A stretch of 64,000 nt of DNA from NCBI RefSeq assembly GCF_039962255.1, contig NZ_JAMPKY010000006.1:124001-188000 (forward strand). Reading direction: 5' to 3'. Below the pieces are notes generated by a model. It was not told the origin of the DNA, did no database searches, and saw only the letters and a program-made list of their open reading frames with translations. Every line of letters starts with the position of its first letter. Positions within the stretch are counted from its first letter, which is position 1. The translations under genes and the position numbers were made by a program. Shown piece after piece: positions 44,011 through 52,526 of the stretch. The stretch comes from Leptolyngbya subtilissima AS-A7. GTDB taxonomy: Bacteria; Cyanobacteriota; Cyanobacteriia; Phormidesmidales; Phormidesmidaceae.

Positions 44011-44913
44011 ATGGCCGTGGTTAACACCTGGTGGGAAGTAAAGGTACTGTGCGATCCATCTTTGGAGGACACAGTCTTTTGGCGGTTTGACAGCTTTGGC
44101 AGCCAGGGCACCTCAACCCAGCAGCGGGGATCATCCTGCGTGGTGCAGGCCTATTTTCCCCAGCATCGGCTAGAGCTGCTTGACCTATCGGCCATGGCCC
44201 TATTGATTAAGCAAGACGCTCTCTGCAACAATCTGGTGCTGCCCCGCATCAGCTGGCAGCTGATCGACGAAGAAGACTGGTCTAAAAGCTGGAAAGACCA
44301 CTGGAAACCAGAACCAATTGGCGATCGCTTCTTGATTACCCCCGCTTGGTTAGAGCCTCCGGCAGACAACCAGCGGCTTGTGCTGCGCCTCGACCCCGGC
44401 GTGGCCTTTGGCACCGGCAACCACCCCACCACTCAGCTCTGCCTAGAGTCGCTCGAAATGCGGCTTACCTACGAAAAAACCGACGTTACTATTGCCGATA
44501 TTGGCTGCGGGTCTGGCATTCTCTCGATTGGGGCGCTGCTGTTAGGAGCTAGACGGGCTTACGCCGCCGACACCGACGACTTAGCAATTCATTCGGCCGT
44601 CGGCAACCGCACCCTGAACGGGCTGACGGAGGAGCAACTACCGCTGCTGCACGGCAGTTTAGACACCATTGCCCAAGCCATTGATGCTCCCGTAGACGGC
44701 ATTGTCTGCAATATTCTGGCGGAGGTGATTATGGACCTCATTCCCCAGATGCACACCGTTGTCACTCCCGATGGCTGGGGCATTCTCAGCGGCATTTTGC
44801 TCGATCAGTCGAAACTGGTGGCCGATACCCTGGAGCAGCACGGCTGGGTGGTGGCCACCCTCTGGCGGCGACAAGAGTGGTGCTGTCTCAACGTGCGGCG
44901 ATCGCCCGCCTAA
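44011..44913 (+). CDS. prmA: Ribosomal protein L11 methyltransferase PrmA
   Basis: A 300-aa SAM-dependent methyltransferase that trimethylates L11. The N-terminal L11-binding domain starts [20 protein letters not shown]. The catalytic domain has [20 protein letters not shown] (the PrmA-specific FGTGxHPTT block), [20 protein letters not shown] (SAM motif I) and a [20 protein letters not shown] (NxL/A) block. Length is normal. The next small gene starts 4 bases after this stop. Confidence 0.95.
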   Translation: MAVVNTWWEVKVLCDPSLEDTVFWRFDSFGSQGTSTQQRGSSCVVQAYFPQHRLELLDLSAMALLIKQDALCNNLVLPRISWQLIDEEDWSKSWKDHWKPEPIGDRFLITPAWLEPPADNQRLVLRLDPGVAFGTGNHPTTQLCLESLEMRLTYEKTDVTIADIGCGSGILSIGALLLGARRAYAADTDDLAIHSAVGNRTLNGLTEEQLPLLHGSLDTIAQAIDAPVDGIVCNILAEVIMDLIPQMHTVVTPDGWGILSGILLDQSKLVADTLEQHGWVVATLWRRQEWCCLNVRRSPA

Positions 44914-44917
44914 CCCC

Positions 44918-45127
44918 ATGAATCGTTCTGATGTCAGCTTTGTAGCTAAAGTGATCGGGCTCTCGGCAGCCCTGAGCGCCCTGATTAAGTACGGGTTGCC
45001 TATGGTGCTGACCGGATCTCAGGTGGCTCAAAACAACCCTACCTTAGGCTTGGTCGTAGCGCTGCTATTGGCTCCCTCAGCACTGATGGGCGGCCTTTTC
45101 TGGCTGCGGCGCAGCTCTAACTCCTAG
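44918..45127 (+). CDS. Small two-helix membrane protein
   Basis: A 69-aa protein with two hydrophobic helices: VAKVIGLSAALSALIKYGLP (about 9-28) and TLGLVVALLLAPSALMGGLF (about 43-62). It ends in WLRRSSNS. It starts at ATG 44918, 4 bases after prmA, and ends 8 bases before the DUF39 gene, so all three probably form one operon. Not recognised as a named family. Confidence 0.65.
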   Translation: MNRSDVSFVAKVIGLSAALSALIKYGLPMVLTGSQVAQNNPTLGLVVALLLAPSALMGGLFWLRRSSNS

Positions 45128-45135
45128 GCTTGCCC

Positions 45136-46320
45136 ATGCGCACCATCGACAGCATCAACGCCAAAATTCGCGCCGGGCAGGTGGTTGTGCAAACCGCCGA
45201 AGCCTTTAAGGTGCTGGCCAAGGAGCAAGGCATTGCTGCCGCTGCTAAAGCGGTGGATGTAGTGGTCGCTGGCACTTTTGAGCCGATGGAGTCATCGGGC
45301 GCCATGCTCAACTTGGGCCACACCGATCCGCCCATCAAGCTGCTGGAGTGTTACTTGGATGGAGTACCCGCCTACGCCGGCTTTGGTGCGGTAGATGTCT
45401 GCCTGGGAGCGAGCCAGCCAGCCGTGGCTGGGCGCGGGGCCGACCTGGGCGAGGCCGAAACCGTGCGAGAGCACGGCGGCGGCCATGTGATTGCCGATCT
45501 AATCGCTGGACGCAGTGTGCCGCTTCAGGCCACGGGCCACGGCACCGACTGCTACCCTCGCACCTCCCTCGAAACCACCATTACCCGCGACAGCATCAAC
45601 CAGTTCTACCTGTTTAGCCCCAGGGGGCTCTACCAAAATTTTATTGTGGGGGTGAACGGGGGCGATCGCACCCTTTCCACCTACCTGGGTCCCCTTCAGC
45701 CCCGCCTCGGCAATGCAGTGTATGCCAACTCAGGAGCGCTATCGCCATTGCTGAATGATCCGGACCTGGAGGCCATTGGCATCGGTACCCGCATCTTTTT
45801 CGGCGGCGGTATTGGCTATCTCGCTTGGGAGGGCACCCAGCACTTTCCGCTGCAGCGCCGGTTGCCCAACCGCACCCCCATCGGCCCCGCCGCCACCCTG
45901 GCCCTGATTGGCGATGCCAAACAGATGCAGCCCTACTGGGTGAGGGGCTGCTACTTTAAGGGCTACGGCCCTTCGCTGATGCTCGGGGTTGGGGTACCGA
46001 TTCCCATTCTCAACGAGCAGGTGGCGGCCCACTGTGCTGTCCAGGACGCTGACATTGTCGCCCCTGTGATGGACTTTTCCATTCCCCGACGGGTGCGGCC
46101 TACCTTTGGCTTGGTCAGCTATGCCCAGCTCAAGTCGGGCAGCATTACCATCGAAGGTCAGCCGGTGCGCACGGCACCGCTAGCCAGCATTTACATGGCC
46201 CGCCAGGTGGCCAACGAGCTCAAGACCTGGATTGAAGCTGGACAGTTTGAGCTCACGTCCCCAGTGGCGGCGGCACCTCAAGACCGCGCCTTTTTGCCCC
46301 AGGATGCCCTGGGCAGTTAA
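45136..46320 (+). CDS. DUF39/homocysteine biosynthesis family protein
   Basis: A 394-aa protein of the DUF39 (HcyBio) family. In methanogens and sulfate reducers such proteins, together with a NIL/ferredoxin partner, convert aspartate semialdehyde plus sulfide to homocysteine. Conserved-looking blocks: VVVAGTFEPMESSGAMLNLG, GATGHGTDCYPR-type segment (ATGHGTDCYPRTSLET), GIGTRIFFGGGIGYLAWEGT and QPYWVRGCYFKGYGPSLMLG. The Cys residues in DCYPR and GCYFKG are candidates for catalysis or sulfur binding. The C-terminus lacks the CBS-type extension, and no ferredoxin partner is adjacent. The ATG at 45136 is preferred to TTG 45130. Confidence 0.85.
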   Translation: MRTIDSINAKIRAGQVVVQTAEAFKVLAKEQGIAAAAKAVDVVVAGTFEPMESSGAMLNLGHTDPPIKLLECYLDGVPAYAGFGAVDVCLGASQPAVAGRGADLGEAETVREHGGGHVIADLIAGRSVPLQATGHGTDCYPRTSLETTITRDSINQFYLFSPRGLYQNFIVGVNGGDRTLSTYLGPLQPRLGNAVYANSGALSPLLNDPDLEAIGIGTRIFFGGGIGYLAWEGTQHFPLQRRLPNRTPIGPAATLALIGDAKQMQPYWVRGCYFKGYGPSLMLGVGVPIPILNEQVAAHCAVQDADIVAPVMDFSIPRRVRPTFGLVSYAQLKSGSITIEGQPVRTAPLASIYMARQVANELKTWIEAGQFELTSPVAAAPQDRAFLPQDALGS

Positions 46321-46326
46321 CCAACG

Positions 46327-47412
46327 CTATTCAGCACTGCTTTCGAGATTTTCATCCCGCTTTTTGGGGCGATCCATTCCGGAATCGCTACCCTTGACGC
46401 CGGTAGGTCGACGGCTAGGCATGGGCGGACGGCTACCACCGGGCCCGCTGCGACCAGCACCGGGTCTGCCGCGCCGAGGCGGGCCACCACCACTGCCCTT
46501 AGCCCGCTTCTTAGGCGGCACGATGCCTACCGCTGAGGCTTCGCTGAGCACCAGCACCTTGGCTTCGCGCTTGACTTTAAAGTCCCAAAAATAGCCCACA
46601 GTACGGCCCTCAATGGTGCCGTGGAGCAGCAGTTTGAATGGTTTAGACGCGCCGGGAGTGCGCTTGGCCCCCTGCAAAATCTTGACGGCAATACATTTGT
46701 CTTCGGGCGTGTACTTGATAACCTCGCCGCGAATCGAGAAAAAGTTGTCGTCTACCGGCGGCAGGTCAGCCAAATCTGGTTTTTCAGAGGCAGCTTCATC
46801 AGGGCCGTCCTCGTCTTCGTTGGCAGGGGATTCTCCAGGTAATCCAAGAGTTTCAGGCTCCCAAACTCCAACGATCTGCAAGTGTAGGTCTTGGTCATCA
46901 TTATCAAGCTCGCGCCGGGTGCGGGGGTAAACCACCCACAAGTGGGACACCGTTAAGTCAATGTGCTTTTTTACTAAACTAGTAATGCGACCAAGCAGCA
47001 CCGAGTCGATGACGTGGCCATCGTCAGTGATCAAGTTGCCCCGGTTGAGCTGGTCGGCTTCGCTCGGTTCGTAAGTGCCCCGCACCAGGCCAATGGCCCG
47101 GTACTGCATCGGTTCGCTGGGGGGAGCAATGGGCTGATAGCGATAGGCCGCAGGATCTATTTCAGTGGCGGGCTCTGGGGTTTTCTCTGTTACGGTTGCC
47201 TTAGGCGCCACTACAGCATGGTCAACCGCCTTAGTCAACGGCTTGACAGCCACAGAAGTGTCTGGAGTGACGGCGGGGCGCACCGGACGCACCGGGCGCT
47301 GGGGCGGCGACAGTAGCGATGGCCGATCCGCAGTGGGTGCCGTCCCCTTGTCGTGACTATCCTTAGCGTTAATGTCGCTCTTATTAGAAGCGTCTTGCTC
47401 TGCAGAACCCAT
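46327..47412 (-). CDS. Conserved hypothetical protein with RG/Pro-rich basic tail
   Basis: A 361-aa protein. Residues 1-85 are low complexity (Lys, Asp, Pro, Val). A central ~200-aa region (AIGLVRGTYEPSEADQLNRG, SHLWVVYPRTRRELDNDDQ, FFSIRGEVIKYTPEDKCIAV) looks like paired small beta-barrels. The tail, residues about 300-361, is Arg/Gly/Pro-rich (PPRRGRPGAGRSGPGGSRP), suggesting nucleic-acid binding. The family seems cyanobacterial. The start at ATG 47412 is preferred to 47439. It is convergent with the DUF39 gene, with 6 bases between stops. Confidence 0.65.
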   Translation of the reverse strand: MGSAEQDASNKSDINAKDSHDKGTAPTADRPSLLSPPQRPVRPVRPAVTPDTSVAVKPLTKAVDHAVVAPKATVTEKTPEPATEIDPAAYRYQPIAPPSEPMQYRAIGLVRGTYEPSEADQLNRGNLITDDGHVIDSVLLGRITSLVKKHIDLTVSHLWVVYPRTRRELDNDDQDLHLQIVGVWEPETLGLPGESPANEDEDGPDEAASEKPDLADLPPVDDNFFSIRGEVIKYTPEDKCIAVKILQGAKRTPGASKPFKLLLHGTIEGRTVGYFWDFKVKREAKVLVLSEASAVGIVPPKKRAKGSGGGPPRRGRPGAGRSGPGGSRPPMPSRRPTGVKGSDSGMDRPKKRDENLESSAE

Positions 47413-47863
47413 AACACCCACCGATCTCCCTCTCAACATAAACTAGCCACCCGGCGCAACAGCAACTCTGCGCATGACTTAGCCTGTAAGCCTAGCGTAA
47501 CATTCACCCTTTAATGTGCATTGTCAGGGCAAATATTTAAGCGGTTAACACGATTCGCTCAAGGCTTTACAAACAAGTCAAAAAGCTACCTTAAAGGTAT
47601 TCTCTACTGCCAAGGCAGCCTGCACTGCCGCAGCTGTGTCCTTCAATAAGTAACTCTCTTAAGTTTCCATCGGTAACGGTTAGCAATCCGTATTGTTTCT
47701 GAGCTTTTTGACAACTTCTTTGCTACTGTAGCCCTGTCTATGGCCTTGCCAAGCTAGGGCGCAGATTCAGCCCTAGGCTAAAACGCTAAGATCATTTACT
47801 TAAACGATTGATTGCGATCGCACTTCGGCTGCGATCGCGCCGCTCCTTTGATGAGGTACACCC
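47413..47863. other. Long divergent intergenic region
   Basis: A gap of 451 bases between divergent genes, AT-richer than its flanks. It contains short hairpins (e.g. TACTGCCAAGGCAG near 47605-47620) and a TTGACA at 47709 without a well-spaced -10. A small RNA is possible, but I cannot support one. Confidence 0.35.
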
Positions 47864-48742
47864 GTGACCGCAAACCGCAACCGTTGGCTCGTTGGCACTG
47901 TCTTAACCCTGGCGTTAGCAGCCTTTTTATCGCTGTCGCTGCTGCCAATTTTGGGCAGCAATAGCGGCCGTAAAGCCAGCAGCACCCCCGCCGCTGACCC
48001 CGCCGCTGACCCCGTGGCTATGCAGGCCGAGCTGGAGGCCCAGGCCAAAGGCTATGAACTGGTGCTAGAGCGCGAGCCCGACAATCAAACCGCTCTCCAG
48101 GGGCTAGTTGACGCTCGCATTCAGCTCGGCGACATCAACGGAGTGGTAGCTCCTCTCGAAAAGCTCGTCGAGCTTAACCCCAGTGTGCCTGACTACGCGG
48201 TGCTCCTGGCTCAAACCAAGCAGCAGATGGGCGATCTCGAAGGCGCGGCCCAGATCTACCGCCAGGTGCTCGACCAGCAGCCCGGCAACATGAATGCCCT
48301 GCAAGGATTAACGGTGCTCCTAGTGCAGCAGGAGCGGCCCCAAGCAGCGATCGGGCTGCTGCAAGATACGCTTAAAACCGCCAACCAGCTGCAATCAGAG
48401 GGCGGTGCCGCCGGTTTCGACACGACATCAGTGAAACTGCTGCTGGCCCAGGTGCATGTTGAGAACAAGAACCCAGACCAGGCGATCGCCCTCTACGACG
48501 AAACCATTGCCGCTGCCCCCGAAGACTTCCGCCCGGTCTTGGCCAAGGCGCTGGTGCTGCGAGATCAGGGCGACACTGAAACGGCCCAGGCTCTTTTTGC
48601 CCAGGCCACAACCCTAGCTCCAGCACAGTACAAAGACCAAATTGGTCAAATGGCGACCCAGGGACAGACAGCACCGGAGGCTAGCGGCGGCATTGTCGAG
48701 CCCGCTCCCACTGAACCTGAGCCCGCCAAGTCAACGCCCTAG
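47864..48742 (+). CDS. TPR protein with N-terminal membrane anchor
   Basis: A 292-aa protein starting at GTG 47864 with GAGG a few bases upstream. An N-terminal hydrophobic helix (WLVGTVLTLALAAFLSLSLL, about 8-27) is followed by an Ala-rich linker and about five tetratricopeptide repeats (YELVLEREPDNQTALQGL, LLAQTKQQMGDLEGAAQIYR, LLQDTLKTANQL, AIALYDETIAAAPEDFRP). The tail is Glu/Pro-rich. It is probably anchored with TPRs in the lumen or periplasm. The general layout resembles cyanobacterial assembly factors, but no specific role is supported. It overlaps the convergent gene by 4 bases. Confidence 0.75.
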   Translation: MTANRNRWLVGTVLTLALAAFLSLSLLPILGSNSGRKASSTPAADPAADPVAMQAELEAQAKGYELVLEREPDNQTALQGLVDARIQLGDINGVVAPLEKLVELNPSVPDYAVLLAQTKQQMGDLEGAAQIYRQVLDQQPGNMNALQGLTVLLVQQERPQAAIGLLQDTLKTANQLQSEGGAAGFDTTSVKLLLAQVHVENKNPDQAIALYDETIAAAPEDFRPVLAKALVLRDQGDTETAQALFAQATTLAPAQYKDQIGQMATQGQTAPEASGGIVEPAPTEPEPAKSTP

Positions 48743-49053
48743 CTCATTGCCCTAGCCGGAGTCGAAGAGGCAACCCCTCGATCGGGACGGCTGGAGGCGG
48801 CGGCGCTGGCGTCGACGGGCTCAAACTCAATGTGGTTGAGCAGGGTGGTCACAAAGGCAAACAGCAAAAACGGCAGCGACAACACCAGAATCAGCCCTAC
48901 GGTAGCCAGCGCAAAAATCGGCTGACGCGCCCCCATCAGCGCTAGGGAAGCCGCTAAACTCACGAACAAAATCACCAGCCAGGCAATAACTTGCCCGTAA
49001 ATATCTCCAAAGGTAAGCGTGCAAGCGAAGCGATACTTATTGCCGGTATCCAT
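48739..49053 (-). CDS. Small membrane protein, unknown
   Basis: A 104-aa protein with two adjacent hydrophobic helices (IYGQVIAWLVILFVSLAASL, about 18-37, and ALATVGLILVLSLPFLLFAF, about 48-67). A short soluble Ser/Ala-rich tail follows. ATG at 49053 (MDTGNKYRFACTLTF). The family is probably cyanobacterial; no function is known to me. Confidence 0.65.
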   Translation of the reverse strand: MDTGNKYRFACTLTFGDIYGQVIAWLVILFVSLAASLALMGARQPIFALATVGLILVLSLPFLLFAFVTTLLNHIEFEPVDASAAASSRPDRGVASSTPARAMS

Positions 49054-49186
49054 GGTGTTGTCCTGCCAGAATCAGTCCTATTAAAGTTCAGCATATCGGC
49101 CTCGCCTAGACCGCTGTAGTTTCTCAACATTTCCACAAAAGTTGCAATGAAATGTTGCAGCCCATTACATAGATATAAGCGGGACC

Positions 49187-49783
49187 ATGGGGTATCAGTA
49201 CATTCTGTTTTACAAGCCCTATAACGTGCTCAGTCAGTTCAGCTCGGGGAGCACCCCGCCCGCCTCTGACTCGGCCCCCCGCCTCACGCTGAAAGACTTC
49301 ATTCCCATTGCCGACGTTTACCCGGTTGGCCGGCTCGATCGCGATAGCGAAGGCCTGATGCTGCTGACTGACCACGGCCGAGTCCAGCATCGGCTGAGCG
49401 AGCCCCGCTTTGGCCACCTTCGCACTTACTGGGTACAGGTCGAGCAGGTGCCTGCTCCAAACGCCCTCGCCCAGCTACGGCAGGGGGTCACCATTAAGGG
49501 CTACCGCACCCAGCCCTGCCAGGTCGAATTGCTCACGACCGAACCCCTCCTGCCGGAACGAGATCCGCCCATTCGCTTTCGTCAAAGCATCCCCACCGCC
49601 TGGCTAGCCATGACCCTACAGGAGGGCAAAAACCGTCAGGTGCGCCGCATGACCGCCGCCGTGGGTCACCCCACCCTGCGGCTGGTGCGCCAGGCGATCG
49701 CCCATCTCCACCTGGGCAATCTACAGCCTGGCCAGTGGCGGCATGCTACCCCTGCTGAGCAGCGAGGGCTGCTGCAAATCTAA
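49187..49783 (+). CDS. RsuA/RluE-type rRNA pseudouridine synthase
   Basis: A 198-aa pseudouridine synthase of the RsuA/RluB/E/F group, without the N-terminal S4 domain, as in RluE (23S rRNA U2457). Motif I with the catalytic Asp is VGRLDRDSEGLMLLTDHG. The start ILFYKPYNVLSQFSS, the YWVQVEQVP strand, and LQEGKNRQVRRMTAAVGHPT, then LRLVRQAIAHLHLG, follow the family exactly. RluE is the best guess for the target, by length and lack of S4. Confidence 0.92.
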   Translation: MGYQYILFYKPYNVLSQFSSGSTPPASDSAPRLTLKDFIPIADVYPVGRLDRDSEGLMLLTDHGRVQHRLSEPRFGHLRTYWVQVEQVPAPNALAQLRQGVTIKGYRTQPCQVELLTTEPLLPERDPPIRFRQSIPTAWLAMTLQEGKNRQVRRMTAAVGHPTLRLVRQAIAHLHLGNLQPGQWRHATPAEQRGLLQI

Positions 49784-50074
49784 ATTCTAGCGATCGCCAA
49801 CCTTACGCAACTTGGCTGAGGCTGGGTCAAGAAACGATGGGTCAAACAGGTCAGGACAAGGGCATTAAGTTACCATGAGCTTGCAATAGGGGCGACCTGG
49901 AGGTGACCCGTGCGATACTTAACGTGCAACGGTGAGGCCGTTTTACTTCGAAGGTGCATTGAGCGGTTGCTAAGAGTCTGCTGATTCACCCAGAGCCGCG
50001 CACAACTTAAACGCCTGGCGATAGGGCATGCCCTACTTGCTGGCTGGCTAGCCTAACTTTGGATCATTGCTAGG

Positions 50075-51919
50075 ATGCTAACCTGCCCCTTTTGTGAGTT
50101 TGACAATATCAATTCACAGCGGTCCTGCAAACGGTGTGGCCAGCCACTCCAGCTTTGGCGAGTGATCGATATTCCTCGGGCAGGGGCAGGGGCGATCGCC
50201 CCTGGCGATCTCGACCCAGATGGCTATCTCGATAGCGATCGCCGCTACCGGCTCATGTCGCCGTCAGACAGCAAAGCATCGTTTGGTGCTACCCCCCTCG
50301 TTGTCATTGACTGCCAGCCCGAGGCCGACGCGCCCCTGCAAGCCCTGCAAGCAGACTGGCTCGAAACACCGACTCTCAATCCCGTAGACCATCCTCTAGC
50401 TGTTACAGTTCCCCCCGAGGCCTACCCATACCTAGCCCTCCAGGCCGACTACTTTCCGGCCGTTCCCGAGTTGCACCACGCTTGGCAAACGCCTCAGCGT
50501 GCCCTTTTACTGATTGAAGATCGCAGCGTTTGGCTATCGCTAACAGCCGGCTGGGCGGCCATAAACGACCCCCTTCAGCACCTCCAGTGGTTGTTTGAGA
50601 CTACGCTGCTGTGGGAGGCATTAGCACCATGGCAGGGGCAGGCTACTCTTCTAACTCCCCAGCGGCTGGCCCTCAACGAAAATAATCTGCTCTGCCTGAC
50701 TCAAGTCGACCAGGTGCCCAACCTGCCTCTCTTGCGCTTAGAAGCGCTAGGTCAGATGTGGCTGACCATGCTTAATGGCGGACAATGCTGTTTGCCTTCT
50801 AAGGTAAAAACTTTAATCAGCAATCTGGCTGAGGGGCAGCTAGGTGACCTCGAGCAGGTGCAAACCACCTTGGCCGAAGCTGCCCAAGCCTATTCGCCGG
50901 TTGAGGTCTACTCGACCCCCAAACCAGAGCTTGAGGAAGCGATTACAGCTTCAGACCTGGAATCTGACATCGAGCTACCAACCGCCGGTTGCGATCTCGA
51001 TGCCGATGGGGTTTTTGACACCCAAGAACTGTCTGATGACGACGATGGCGGTGGGCCCATAGAAACGCCAACCATGGTCTTACCCATGAAGCTGGCTCAC
51101 CTCGATGATGCCGGCCAGAGCCACGTCGGCCAGCAGCGCCACCACAACGAAGACTGGTTCTTTACCCAAACACAGTTACAAAAGGTCAGCGGTCCCCAAG
51201 GCACGGTTCTGCGGTCTAAAGGCCTCTACATTCTCTGTGATGGCATGGGTGGACATGCCTCGGGCGAAGTAGCGAGTCAGCTAGCCGTGCGCACGCTACG
51301 CGATTACTTGACTCAGCACTGGAGCAGCGATCGCCTGCCCGACCAAAACACCCTGGCGCAGGCCGTGATCACCGCCAACCAAACTATCTTCGACATCAAT
51401 CAAGCCAATGCCACATCTGGGGTAGGGCGCATGGGCACCACCCTCGTCATGGTGCTGCTGCACAACCTCGATATCGCCGTCGTCCATGTGGGCGACAGCC
51501 GCCTATACAGCTACAACAAGCGCCTAGGACTGCGACAGCTCACCCTCGATCATGAGGTCGGTCAACGCGAAATTAATCGAGGCGTAGAGCGAGCTCTAGC
51601 CTATGCCCGCCCTGATGCTTACCAACTGACCCAGGCCTTAGGCCCTAGGGGTCAAGAAGACCTTGTCCCCGGCATTGCTTACCACGAACTTACAGAAGAC
51701 ACGCTGCTGATTCTGTGCTCTGACGGTCTCAGCGACAATGACTTACTGGAGCGCCACGCTGATACTCATATTGCTAACCTGCTAAGCTCAAGGACTAACT
51801 TAGACAATGGTGCCGTCCAGCTTATCGATTTAGCCAACGAAAAAAATGGCCATGACAACATCACGGCCATTCTTGTACGTATTAAGTTACAGCCCGATAT
51901 GCTGTCGATGACGAGTTAA
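50075..51919 (+). CDS. PP2C-type protein phosphatase with N-terminal zinc ribbon
   Basis: A 614-aa protein. Residues 1-30 form a zinc-ribbon (CPFC ... CKRCGQPL). Residues about 40-330 are an unusual region without a clear domain; parts look like a degenerate kinase-type or FHA-like fold, uncertain. Residues about 345-610 are a PPM/PP2C Ser/Thr phosphatase: VGQQRHHNEDWFF, LYILCDGMGGHASGEVAS (metal-binding DGMGGH), MGTTLVMVLL, AVVHVGDSRLYSY, LILCSDGLSDN, NGHDNITAILV. It should act on phosphoproteins made by Hanks-type kinases, such as the one at 7315. No kinase is adjacent. Confidence 0.88.
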   Translation: MLTCPFCEFDNINSQRSCKRCGQPLQLWRVIDIPRAGAGAIAPGDLDPDGYLDSDRRYRLMSPSDSKASFGATPLVVIDCQPEADAPLQALQADWLETPTLNPVDHPLAVTVPPEAYPYLALQADYFPAVPELHHAWQTPQRALLLIEDRSVWLSLTAGWAAINDPLQHLQWLFETTLLWEALAPWQGQATLLTPQRLALNENNLLCLTQVDQVPNLPLLRLEALGQMWLTMLNGGQCCLPSKVKTLISNLAEGQLGDLEQVQTTLAEAAQAYSPVEVYSTPKPELEEAITASDLESDIELPTAGCDLDADGVFDTQELSDDDDGGGPIETPTMVLPMKLAHLDDAGQSHVGQQRHHNEDWFFTQTQLQKVSGPQGTVLRSKGLYILCDGMGGHASGEVASQLAVRTLRDYLTQHWSSDRLPDQNTLAQAVITANQTIFDINQANATSGVGRMGTTLVMVLLHNLDIAVVHVGDSRLYSYNKRLGLRQLTLDHEVGQREINRGVERALAYARPDAYQLTQALGPRGQEDLVPGIAYHELTEDTLLILCSDGLSDNDLLERHADTHIANLLSSRTNLDNGAVQLIDLANEKNGHDNITAILVRIKLQPDMLSMTS

Positions 51920-51946
51920 CCAACCCATCATCGACCGGCTATTTGA

Positions 51947-52183
51947 TTAATCCTCTTCCCAAGATTGCACCGACAGCAAATCCTCAATCGGGTCTTGGGT
52001 AGAAAAGTCGAATTCTTCCAGTTCTTGCTTCCAGTGGGTCCAGTCATCCCCAAACAAAAAAGCAATTTTCCAAATCGGATCGCTGGGGCGAACAACTTTG
52101 GACTTCTTAACTAAAGACTCAACTTGGCGCTGAAATTTCACCATGGGGTGAGCGACAACTAAGTCGGCAATTGCTTCAGTCAT
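51947..52183 (-). CDS. DUF4327 family protein
   Basis: A 78-aa small soluble protein with the cyanobacterial DUF4327 pattern: HPMVKFQRQVESLVKK, VRPSDPIWKIAFLFGDDW, HWKQELEEFDFSTQDPI, EDLLSVQSWEED. Function unknown. It is convergent with the PP2C gene, and ATG 52183 is the only reasonable start. Confidence 0.82.
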   Translation of the reverse strand: MTEAIADLVVAHPMVKFQRQVESLVKKSKVVRPSDPIWKIAFLFGDDWTHWKQELEEFDFSTQDPIEDLLSVQSWEED

Positions 52184-52526
52184 ATTTTCGATTTAAAAAG
52201 CTCTTCAGAACGTTGAACCGGGGAAATCTGCACACCCTTGAAACTTGCGCAGGCATTAACCCGAGATTCAGGAACACAGCATAACACAAGACTGCAAGAA
52301 CGCAATTCCGTTTAAGCTTGATCTCTCTTGGGGAGTCACAGAACCTTGCCCATGCCCCAGAGTTGGTGTCCTTACCACCTCATCATAAACCCCAAGCACA
52401 TGAATGGTGACGCCAGCTGGTCTCTCGGTGGGGTGAGATAACCGTACCTCAGTGGCCATAGCTTTGGGTTTACCCAATAGTCGCTAAACTAGAGGCTACA
52501 TTCTTTTTTGCCTTCAGCGTTGACCA
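52184..52526. other. Divergent intergenic region DUF4327/thrS
   Basis: A gap of 343 bases with both promoters expected. A leftward ORF (52268-52477, 69 codons) has no identifiable motif and no ribosome-binding site. No T-box-like leader is evident. Confidence 0.4.

Noticed and set aside
52268..52477. 69-codon leftward ORF upstream of thrS
   Set aside because: No motif or ribosome-binding site, and it covers the expected thrS promoter region.
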